64,000 nucleotides of DNA, taken from the NCBI GenBank assembly GCA_934167695.1, contig CAKPLP010000002.1, forward strand, positions 1-64,000. The letters are read 5' to 3'. Position numbers and translations under genes: made by a program. Position 1 is the first letter of the stretch. Each line of letters opens with the position of its first letter. The notes beneath the pieces were generated by a model, which ran no database searches, was not told the DNA's origin, and was given only the letters and a program-made list of their open reading frames with translations. Below, in pieces: positions 1 through 7,900 of the stretch. This DNA comes from an uncultured Bacilli bacterium (lineage in GTDB: Bacteria; Bacillota_I; Bacilli_A; RF39; UBA660).

Positions 1-81
1 AACCTTATATTTAAAGTTTTTTAAGATGTTGGTTAAATCTTTATTAGGTTTTAGATTTTCAATTACTTTAAATTCAGGCAT
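1..81 (-). CDS. Hypothetical protein, 5' part only (cut by window edge)
   Basis: An ATG at 81-79 on the minus strand follows a perfect AGGAGG eight bases upstream and opens a frame that stays open to base 1. The visible 27 residues begin MPEFKVIENLKPNKDLTNIL and are rich in Lys and Asn, with no signal peptide or membrane segment. I do not recognise the family. The very strong ribosome site argues that the gene is real despite the short visible part. Confidence 0.6.
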   Translation of the reverse strand, partial: MPEFKVIENLKPNKDLTNILKNFKYKV

Positions 82-172
82 GAAAAAAGTCCTCCTTTCT
101 AGAAAGAGAACTTTTAAAGTTTTATATAAAATAAAAACTCACGAACAATTAAGTCCGTAAGTTGATTTCAAA

Positions 173-247
173 TGGAGCAGACGAGGGGAATCGAACCCCC
201 ATCACAGCCTTGGCAAGGCCGTATTCTAACCATTAAACCACGTCTGC
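173..247 (-). tRNA. tRNA-Gly (GCC)
   Basis: The reverse complement folds as a tRNA: the 7-bp acceptor stem pairs 241-247 with 177-183, the T-arm carries GGTTCGATTCC, and the anticodon loop CTTGCCAAG gives GCC. The CCA end is encoded (173-175). Confidence 0.95.
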
Positions 248-265
248 ATTTATAACAACAACAAA

Positions 266-294
266 ATAATATCAAAAAAAAATAAAAATGTCTA
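266..294 (-). promoter_or_regulatory. Promoter of tRNA-Gly
   Basis: On the minus strand TAGACA (294-289) and TATTAT (271-266) are separated by 17 bases and lie about 20 bases upstream of the tRNA. This is a good SigA-type match. Confidence 0.5.
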
Positions 295-336
295 GTATTT
301 ATTAAAATATTTTAAAAAATATTAAAACTAACAAAC

Positions 337-400
337 TTAGACAACTTTTTTCAAATATCTCCATAATTCGACAAATATCGACATGAGAAAAAAATATAAT
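337..400 (+). promoter_or_regulatory. Candidate Spo0A-controlled promoter of the histidine kinase gene
   Basis: TTCGACAAA at 367-375 is the exact reverse complement of the B. subtilis 0A box TTTGTCGAA. It overlaps the -35 position of a TATAAT at 395-400. Weaker copies stand at 377-385 (ATCGACATG) and 337-345 (TTAGACAAC), offset by +10 and -30 bp from the perfect box, so all lie on the same helix face. In B. subtilis, Spo0A-activated SigA promoters carry a 0A box over the -35. Spo0A itself is not in this window. Confidence 0.5.
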
Positions 401-422
401 AAAAACAGAAAGAAGGAATAGT

Positions 423-1664
423 ATGTCAATATTTGAAGGAATAATTATTAATATCATGTATATATTATTTCCATTAACTGTGTACCTAATATATACAGCC
501 TATACAAAAAATCTAGACTTAAAAGAAAAATCAATTATGTTAGAATTAGCATTATATTCATCATTATACATGTTAATAAGATATGGAGTCATGTTTAAAA
601 CAATATATCCAGTATTATTATTTAATATCCCATTACTAATAAGTTATATAAAAAATAAAACAACAACATCCCTTATCATTTCACTTACTTTAATAATATA
701 TAACACGTATTATTTACATCTTCCATTTATAATACCATTGATAGAATATATATTATATTTTTCAGCATATATTTTATATACAAAACTAAGATTAAACGAA
801 AAAAAGCTGGCAAATAGTTTTATTATAATTAGAACTATGGTAATAATATATGAAACACTATTCTATATAATTCCATCAGCATCAAATACAGAAAAAATAT
901 ATTATATCGTAATTAGTTGTCTTATTGTATTTAGTATTTTTCATTTAATTTTAATGATATTTTCCAAAAGTGAAAATATTCTAAATTATAATAGTGCACT
1001 TAATGAATTAAACAGAGAAAAAGAAATACGAGCATCTTTATTTAAAATAACACATGAAGTAAAGAACCCACTAGCAGTATGTAGAGGATATTTAGATATG
1101 TTAGAAAATGAAGAAAAAACCGAAAAAAAGTATAAAGAATATCTACCAATCATAAGTAGCGAAATAAATAAAACCTTAACCCTTATGGACGACTTCTTAG
1201 ACTACACCAAAATAAAAATATCAAAAGAAGATACCGACTTATATTTATTATTAGAAGAAATAGAAGAAGAATTAACTCCATTATTAAAAAAACAAAATAT
1301 TATAACAGAATTTAACATACCAGATGATGAAGTTTATTTAGATTTAGATTACACAAGAATAAAACAAGTATTTATAAATATTTACAAAAACAGTATTGAA
1401 GCTAAAAAAGAAAATATGAAAATAACTCTTAATACATATAAAAAGAACAATTCTATAATAATTAAAGTTAGTGATAATGGTATAGGTATGACAAAAGAAA
1501 CATTGAGTCATATTGGTGAAAATTTCTATACTACAAAATCTAATGGAACAGGTTTAGGTGTATCTTTATCAAAAGAAATAATAACTCTACATGGTGGAAA
1601 GATGTATTATAAATCCATATATGGAAAGGGAACAGATGTTTTTATAGAGCTTCCAACAAATTAA
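423..1664 (+). CDS. Membrane sensor histidine kinase, KinB-like
   Basis: The protein has 413 residues. The first ~180 are about six hydrophobic segments with no large outside loop, as in KinB-type sporulation kinases. The phospho-acceptor box follows, with His211 in KITHEVKNPL, then a HATPase_c domain with the N box (NIYKNSIEA), G1 box (VSDNGIGM) and G2 box (GTGLGVSLS). It should autophosphorylate at the inner membrane face and pass phosphate to a response regulator. No regulator gene is adjacent, so it is an orphan kinase, as sporulation kinases usually are. AGAAGGAATAGT precedes the ATG. The 0A boxes upstream make feedback from Spo0A plausible. Histidine kinase is certain; the sporulation role is inferred. 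Confidence 0.85.
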   Translation: MSIFEGIIINIMYILFPLTVYLIYTAYTKNLDLKEKSIMLELALYSSLYMLIRYGVMFKTIYPVLLFNIPLLISYIKNKTTTSLIISLTLIIYNTYYLHLPFIIPLIEYILYFSAYILYTKLRLNEKKLANSFIIIRTMVIIYETLFYIIPSASNTEKIYYIVISCLIVFSIFHLILMIFSKSENILNYNSALNELNREKEIRASLFKITHEVKNPLAVCRGYLDMLENEEKTEKKYKEYLPIISSEINKTLTLMDDFLDYTKIKISKEDTDLYLLLEEIEEELTPLLKKQNIITEFNIPDDEVYLDLDYTRIKQVFINIYKNSIEAKKENMKITLNTYKKNNSIIIKVSDNGIGMTKETLSHIGENFYTTKSNGTGLGVSLSKEIITLHGGKMYYKSIYGKGTDVFIELPTN

Positions 1665-1665
1665 A

Positions 1666-1692
1666 AAGTCGAAAATTCGACTTATTTTTTTT
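1666..1692 (+). terminator. Terminator after the histidine kinase gene
   Basis: The inverted repeat AAGTCGA/TCGACTT (1666-1672 and 1677-1683) with a 4-base loop is followed by a run of Ts. It starts two bases after the stop codon. Confidence 0.75.
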
Positions 1693-1697
1693 AATAA

Positions 1698-1958
1698 TTA
1701 ATAATAAGGATATGGTCCATATGGCATAGGATAATACATTGGAATAGGGCCACAACAAGGCCTAGGTGGATAAGATCCATTACTTAAAAAATTATTATTA
1801 GCAACTCCATATCCTAAAGCACCACCAGCTAATCCTCCAACAACAAATGGAATCCAAAAACCTCTTTCATCATAATAACCACCACTATTTGTAGTAGTAT
1901 TATTACTTCTATAAATAGTAGTATTGTTAGGAATACTGCTATAACTTGTTCTATACAT
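1698..1958 (-). CDS. Small Gly/Tyr/Pro-rich protein, possible spore coat component
   Basis: The 86-residue protein starts at the ATG at 1958, eight bases from a perfect GGAGG; an in-frame ATG 18 bases upstream lies before that site and is not the start. The N-terminus is rich in Ser, Thr and Asn. A glycine-rich hydrophobic stretch follows (FVVGGLAGGALGYGV), and the tail is made of Pro, Tyr, Met and Gly, with CC in the middle. Such composition is typical of small coat or YmaF/CotD-like spore surface proteins, but there is no family motif. A SigK-like promoter lies just upstream (AC, 16 bases, CATAAAATA), which supports late mother-cell expression. The coat role is inference. Confidence 0.6.
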   Translation of the reverse strand: MYRTSYSSIPNNTTIYRSNNTTTNSGGYYDERGFWIPFVVGGLAGGALGYGVANNNFLSNGSYPPRPCCGPIPMYYPMPYGPYPYY

Positions 1959-1978
1959 AACATTTACCTCCTTCATAA

Positions 1979-2005
1979 TATTTTATGAAAAATAATTAAA
2001 TAGGT
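1979..2005 (-). promoter_or_regulatory. SigK-like promoter of the small coat-like gene
   Basis: On the minus strand AC (2005-2004), a 16-base spacer and CATAAAATA (1987-1979) match the SigK pattern AC-N16-CATANNNTA. The pattern is short and could occur by chance in AT-rich DNA. Confidence 0.35.
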
Positions 2006-2061
2006 TATGAAAAACACTTCTAAAATAAGTTTAAAACAATTCAAATATATCAAAATTTATT

Positions 2062-2101
2062 TTGAAATTCATTCTAAATAAGTTATAATGTTATTGGTGA
2101 T
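2062..2101 (+). promoter_or_regulatory. rluB promoter with almost no leader
   Basis: TTGAAA (2062-2067), 16 bases and TATAAT (2084-2089) form a SigA promoter. The ribosome site GGTGAT (2096-2101) begins only six bases after the -10, so the transcript should start at or beside it. Confidence 0.65.
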
Positions 2102-2105
2102 AGAA

Positions 2106-2816
2106 ATGGAACGTTTACAAAAAATAATTGCTGAGGCTGGAATATGTTCAAGAAGAAAAGCTGAAGAACTTATAAAAAATGGTGAAGTTAAGGTAAATGG
2201 AAAAATTGCAACAATCGGAATGTCTGCAAGTTTAAAAGATAATATTATTATTGGTGGTAAAAATATTAATAAAGAAGACAGGGTTTATTATTTATTAAAT
2301 AAGCCACGTGGTATAGTTTGCACTGCTCATGATGAAAAAGATAGAAAAACAGTAGTAGATTTAATAAATACGGACAAAAGAATTTATCCTGTTGGAAGAC
2401 TAGACTATGATACAACAGGAGCTATTATTTTAACAAATGATGGAGAATTAGCAAATATACTTATGCATCCAAAAAATGAAATAGAACGCAGTTACTATGC
2501 AAAAATAGAAGGCAAAATAACTAAAGAAGAAATTACTTCATTAAAAAAAGGTATTGTAATAGATAATAAAAAATGTAAACCAGAACATATAAAATTAAGA
2601 AAATATGATCCAAAAACAAATTCAAGCTATGTTTCTTTAATTCTAAAAGAGGGTCACAACCACGAGGTAAAAAATATTTTCCAAGCAATCAACCATCCAG
2701 TTATAAAACTAAAGCGTGAATATTTTGCTTTCTTAGATGTTAAATCACTAAAAAGTGGAGATTATAGAAAACTTAATCCAAAAGAAGTAAAGCAATTATA
2801 CGCATACAAAAAATAG
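2106..2816 (+). CDS. rluB: 23S rRNA pseudouridine synthase (RluB family)
   Basis: This 236-residue RsuA/RluB-type enzyme isomerises a uridine of 23S rRNA (U2605 in E. coli numbering) in the peptidyl transferase region. The N-terminal S4 RNA-binding domain (residues ~1-60, with AGICSRRKAEELIKNGEVKV) is followed by the synthase core with PVGRLDYDTTG, whose second Asp is catalytic, and the family's ILKEGHNHEVKN block near the end. The start is the ATG at 2106, four bases after GGTGAT; an upstream in-frame ATG at 2088 lies inside the -10 box and cannot be transcribed. The gene is monocistronic and ends in a hairpin terminator. Function is confident; the exact target base is by homology. Confidence 0.9.
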   Translation: MERLQKIIAEAGICSRRKAEELIKNGEVKVNGKIATIGMSASLKDNIIIGGKNINKEDRVYYLLNKPRGIVCTAHDEKDRKTVVDLINTDKRIYPVGRLDYDTTGAIILTNDGELANILMHPKNEIERSYYAKIEGKITKEEITSLKKGIVIDNKKCKPEHIKLRKYDPKTNSSYVSLILKEGHNHEVKNIFQAINHPVIKLKREYFAFLDVKSLKSGDYRKLNPKEVKQLYAYKK

Positions 2817-2846
2817 ATTCTTTTCAGTGAATCTATTTTTATTTTA
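2814..2846 (+). terminator. rluB terminator
   Basis: TAGATTC (2814-2820) pairs with GAATCTA (2829-2835) around an 8-base loop, followed by TTTTTATTTTA. The stem includes the rluB stop codon. Confidence 0.8.
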
Positions 2847-2854
2847 TTAAATAA

Positions 2855-3043
2855 TTATTCTTCAACAATAGCTCCAGTAGGGCAAGCATCTATAGCATCT
2901 TGCACTTCATCTTTCTTATCATCATTAATACTATCATCCTTAACTTCAGATAATCCTTCACCATTAATTTCAAAAACATCTGGACAAATTGCTTGACATG
3001 CTCCACAACCGATACAAGCATCTTGATTTACATTTACTTTCAT
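2855..3043 (-). CDS. fer: Ferredoxin, single [4Fe-4S] cluster
   Basis: The 62-residue acidic protein carries CIGCGACQAICP (residues 10-21) and a distal CP near residue 54, the four ligands of one [4Fe-4S] cluster, as in the Bacillus Fer family. It is a small electron carrier in the cytoplasm. AAGGAGGGATTAAA precedes the ATG. No redox partner lies beside it, so the pathway it serves cannot be told from context. Confidence 0.93.
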   Translation of the reverse strand: MKVNVNQDACIGCGACQAICPDVFEINGEGLSEVKDDSINDDKKDEVQDAIDACPTGAIVEE

Positions 3044-3171
3044 TTTAATCCCTCCTTCATAATTCTATCAAAAAAAGAAATTTACGTAAAGCAATTTTAA
3101 AAACTCTTCTCATTATAAACCAGTTATGATAGAATAAATATATAAAATACATACTACAAGAAGGTGAGAAT

Positions 3172-4029
3172 ATGAGAAGTAGAATGGACAGATATAATAT
3201 GGGAAGTAATTCTACTAATCTTACAAGAAGCTCAAAAAATAAGAATTTGTATACTTCTCTAGATAATAACGTCAAAGAAACCACTATAACAGATGTAAGA
3301 AATGCAAATGCCATAGAATTAACAACCGCTACCAAAAATTATAGAACTAGAGAAGGGTACCACAAAATAAAAGATTACAGCAATATAGTAGAACCACCAA
3401 AAGTAAAAAAACAACTAGATGATATAAATTTCTTATATCATGATCAAGAAAATAAGGTCTATGATATTAACAGTGTTATAGAAGAAGCTAAGAAAAATCG
3501 TAATAATGAAGATGAGTTAGAAGAAAAAAGAAAAATAAAAAATGATAAATATACTTTAACTAAAGAAGAAATAGAAAAATATAGAGAAGAAAAGAAAAAA
3601 GAAACAGTTCCCGATAGAGAAAAAATGAAAGATCTTATTAACACAATAACATCTAAAACATTAAGTGGAGAGTTAGATCAAAAAACATCAGTAGATTTAT
3701 TAAGTAATTTAATGGCTACAGATAAAGAAGATAGAGTAGGAACAAATGACAATACAATTATTAGTCAAGATACCTTAGATCAACAATTTCTAAATGAAGT
3801 CCAAGCAAAAGAAAAACTAGAACAAACATCATCCAAAGAAATGGGATTATTAAAAGATATGGACGAATCATTTTATACAAAATCAATGGATCTATCAGAT
3901 AAAGATTTTGATTTAGATGATGAATTTGTTGAAAAAAAGAAAGGTTTTGGTCTAATAAAATTTTTCTTAATACTATTATTAATAGCCTTAATCGCTGTAC
4001 TTGTATACTTCATAATAGAAAGTTTTTAA
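3172..4029 (+). CDS. Tail-anchored membrane protein of unknown function
   Basis: The 285-residue protein is highly charged and largely helical up to residue ~258, then ends in one hydrophobic helix (LIKFFLILLLIALIAVLVYFI) and three residues. It has no signal peptide, so the bulk should stay in the cytoplasm, anchored by its C-terminus. The middle (residues ~105-150) is a Lys/Glu-rich likely coiled coil. AAGGTGAGAAT precedes the ATG. I do not recognise a family. Strong initiation, clean codon use and a terminator directly after the stop support a real gene. Confidence 0.75.
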   Translation: MRSRMDRYNMGSNSTNLTRSSKNKNLYTSLDNNVKETTITDVRNANAIELTTATKNYRTREGYHKIKDYSNIVEPPKVKKQLDDINFLYHDQENKVYDINSVIEEAKKNRNNEDELEEKRKIKNDKYTLTKEEIEKYREEKKKETVPDREKMKDLINTITSKTLSGELDQKTSVDLLSNLMATDKEDRVGTNDNTIISQDTLDQQFLNEVQAKEKLEQTSSKEMGLLKDMDESFYTKSMDLSDKDFDLDDEFVEKKKGFGLIKFFLILLLIALIAVLVYFIIESF

Positions 4030-4050
4030 AGTCTTATTTTAAGACTTTTT
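4028..4050 (+). terminator. Terminator after the tail-anchored protein gene
   Basis: AAAGTCTT (4028-4035) pairs with AAGACTTT (4041-4048) around a 5-base loop, followed by Ts. The stem begins within the stop codon. Confidence 0.85.
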
Positions 4051-4110
4051 CTTTTACTTTTTTAATATATATGTTATATTATAAGTAAATAAATCGGTTG
4101 GTGATATGTT

Positions 4111-4941
4111 ATGAATCTTAAATTTACTTTAAATGAATATATATTAATCTGGAATTTACTTTTTAAACAATCTATTTCCAAAGAACTTAATAATAGAAAA
4201 CAAAAAATATGGATTAATTATAAAAAAGAATATAATGCATTAAAAAAAGAAAATATAAATATATTAAAAGATTCAAAAAATTATATTCCTAATGATGATA
4301 CTATCTACAATATTATGAAAGAACAAGAAATATATAATAGTATTTATAAATACACCAATAAATATAAATTAGAATTAACTAAAGTATGGGATGAATATCA
4401 AAAAGAGATTAATAAACAACTAAAAAGTATTTTAAAGATTTCTTTGAAGCAATATAATGTTTTTATTATTGATCCACGCTTAAATACCATTGATTATGTT
4501 TATGAACTTAAAGAAAGTAATTGTCTTTGCTATGGAAGAAAAAAAGAAAATAGTATTTCAACTATAATTGATTTAATATTTAATATTTTAAAAAAAGAAA
4601 CAAGCGAGTATAATAAAGATTATCAAGATGTAGTTGATGCTGTTTTAGAGTTATGTATTTTAAATGAGTTAGCAACCAGACTAACAGGAAGAAGTCACTA
4701 TTTAAATGGAGATAACTCACTAAATTACTTAAAAAAACAAATATATCCATATTTTTTAATGTACTTAGGTATTAAAGAGGAAGATATGACAAACTACATG
4801 AAAAGAGATGGTATTCTTTTTGATAGAAAAGTATATCCATATCAAGAAGAAATATCCAAAATGGATTTATATAGTTTTATTGATTTTTGTGTTAAAAACC
4901 AAAAATATATTGTCAAAATAGAAGAAATAGAACTAATTTAG
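4111..4941 (+). CDS. Hypothetical protein upstream of polC
   Basis: The 276-residue soluble protein has a basic helical first half (residues ~20-110, many Lys and Tyr) and a mixed second half with FIIDPRLNTIDYVYELK. No signal peptide, membrane span or catalytic motif is visible. GGTGATATGTT precedes the ATG. The stop is 19 bases from the polC start, so the two are probably cotranscribed, which may hint at a cell-cycle or DNA-related role. The family is not recognised. Confidence 0.75.
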   Translation: MNLKFTLNEYILIWNLLFKQSISKELNNRKQKIWINYKKEYNALKKENINILKDSKNYIPNDDTIYNIMKEQEIYNSIYKYTNKYKLELTKVWDEYQKEINKQLKSILKISLKQYNVFIIDPRLNTIDYVYELKESNCLCYGRKKENSISTIIDLIFNILKKETSEYNKDYQDVVDAVLELCILNELATRLTGRSHYLNGDNSLNYLKKQIYPYFLMYLGIKEEDMTNYMKRDGILFDRKVYPYQEEISKMDLYSFIDFCVKNQKYIVKIEEIELI

Positions 4942-4960
4942 CAGGATAGGAGATGTTACA

Positions 4961-7900
4961 ATGGAAGAAAAAATGCAAATATTTTTAGACAGAATAAATT
5001 TTAATAAGGACCATTATAATGAACTCTTAGATGCAAAATTAACCAAAATAAAAGTTTCTCAAAAGGAAAATACGTGGCACTTATTTATTGAAAAAGATAG
5101 TGCTATTTCTTTGGAAATATTAACTGAAATAGAAACAAAAAAATATAATATAGCGCCAAATCTTAACAATGTTATCATAACATATGATATAAAAAATCAA
5201 ACACTAGAAGATTATCAAAAATATTATCCGTTCGTTTTAAACCAAGTAAAAGATATTATTAAAGTTCCGGGAATATTTAAAGAATCATTAATAATAGAAG
5301 ATGAAAAGTTAAAATTAATTGCTAGAAATGGCTTAGAAAATATAAAATTAGAAAAAGCCTTACCAATAATTAATGAAATTTATAATAAATTAGGTTTTAA
5401 GGATTATATTCAACTTGAATTAAGAGAAGAAGATGAAATAAAAAAAGAAATAGAAAAAAGCTTAGAAGAAACCATTCAAAAAATTAAAACAGAACCAGTC
5501 AAAACCAGTGAACCTAAAGAAGAAAAAAAAGAATTTAAACAAAAATATAAACGTAAAGAAAAAGATCCAAATAGTGTTTTAGGTTTAGCGATTTTAGATA
5601 ATCCTATCAAAATAAAAACTATAATCGGTGAAGACAATAATGTTACTGTTGAAGCTCAGGTATTTGGAACAGAATATTTTGAGTCTAGTAAAAGCGACTT
5701 TAAAATTATAACCTTAAAATTAACAGACTTTTCTGACAGTATATACTGTAAAGTTTTCGTCCGTGATAATGATGAATATATTAGACTTTGCAAAGAATTA
5801 AAAGCAGGTAAATGGTTTAAAATAAGAGGTTATACAAAAAATGATCCTTTTAGTAAAGAGTTAGTCTTAAATGCAAGAGATATTATTGCAGTAGAACACT
5901 CAGAAGAGGCTGAAATAAATGACACAGAAGAAATAAAAAGAGTAGAGTTACATACTCATACTAAAATGAGTCAAATGGATGGCGTAGCCGACGAAGTTGC
6001 CTTAGTAAAACAAGCCATGAAATGGGGACATCCGGGAATTGCTATTACTGATCATAACGGTTGTCAATCATTTCCACATGTTTATAATTTAGTAAAGGAT
6101 CATAATAGCCATTTAAAAGAAGGAGAAGAACCATTTAGAGCAATTTATGGTACGGAACTAACGCTAATAGATGATACAGTAGATATTGTAGTAAGACCCA
6201 ATAATAAGAATTTACTTGAACAAACTTACGTTGTATTTGACTTTGAAACAACAGGTTTTAACGCCGGTGGTGCCGACTCAATTATTGAAATAGGTGCTGT
6301 TAAAATGTGCAATGGTGAAATCTTAGAAAAATACGATGAATTAATTAAGCCACCACATCCTCTAAAGCAAGCAATAACAGATGTTACTAATATCACAAAT
6401 GAAATGCTAGAAGGAAAAGATAATGAAGAAAATGCTATCAAAAGATTTATAGAGTGGTTTGGAGATTGTCCAATGGTAGCTCATAATGCCAAATTCGATG
6501 TTTCCTTCCTAGAAATGGCTTATCAGAAATATGATTTAGGAGAATTTAAAAATACTGTTATTGATACACTAGAATTATCAAGGACATTAGACAATACATA
6601 TTCTCGTCACTCACTTTCAGCAATTATAAAAAGATATGACGTACCATGGGATGAGGATTGTCATCATAGAGGAGATTATGATGCCGAAGGAACTGCTCTT
6701 GTATTTTATAAAATGCTAAAAAAACTTGATAATCGTAACATAGAAAGAATGGATCAATTAGATCAACTAGTTAGTAAAGATGAGATACATAAATATGGAA
6801 AAAGTTATCATGTAAACATATTAGCAACAAATAAAATTGGTCTAAAAAATATGTTCAAATTAATTTCCCTAGCCAATACAAAATATCTATATAAAACACC
6901 AAGAATTTTGCGAAGTGAAATAGAAAAACATCGTGATGGAATCCTAGTAGGTAGTGGATGTTATGAATCAGAAGTATTTAAAGAAGCTCGTAGTAAAAGT
7001 GAAGAGGAATTAACTAACATAATTAGATTTTATGACTATGTTGAAGTACAACCATTAGAGTGTTATGACCATCTAATTCAAAGTAATGATTTCTCAAATA
7101 TTTACGAAATTTCAGAACATTTAAAAAAGGTAATTAGAACTACAGAAAATGCTGGAAAAATAATTGTTGCAACGGGAGATGTTCACCATATAAAAAGAGA
7201 AGATAAAATTTATCGCGAAATTATAGTAAATCAAAAAGTACCGGGGGGAGGAAGACATCCTCTAGCAAGAAATGGTATAAAAGAAATTCCAAGTAATCAT
7301 TTTAGAACAACAAATGAAATGTTAGAAGACTTTAAATTCTTAGAAGATGATGAACTTGCCAAGAAAATAGTAGTAGAAAATACAAGAGAAATTCTAAAAA
7401 AAGTAGAGGATATTGAAGTAATTATTGATACAGGCGGTATTCCATTTTCACCCAAAATAGAAGATTGTAGTAATATTGTTCGTAATATGGTATACGATAA
7501 AGCTCATAGTATGTATGGAGATCCACTTCCTCAAAATATTGAAGATAGAATAAATTCAGAGTTAAAAGGTATTATAGGCGGAGGATTCGACGTAATTTAT
7601 CTAATTTCCCAAAAATTAGTTAAGCATTCTAATGATGATGGTTACTTGGTTGGTTCACGTGGTTCTGTTGGTTCTAGCTTCGTAGCTTGTATGATGGGAA
7701 TAACAGAAGTAAATGCTCTACCAGCCCATTATTTATGCTATAACTGCAAATATTCAGAATTTAACGATGAAAATGGTGTGCCTTATGGTAAAGAATTAGC
7801 AAGCGGTTATGACCTTCCAGATAAAACTTGTCCAAAATGTGGTAGTCCATTAGGAAAAGAAGGACAAGACATGCCATTTGCAACATTCTTAGGATTTAAC

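Noticed and set aside
3057..3335. Minus-strand 92-residue ORF overlapping the tail-anchored protein gene
   Set aside because: It overlaps a better-supported gene on the other strand, has no ribosome site, and its hydrophobic text is the complement of Lys/Glu-rich codons.
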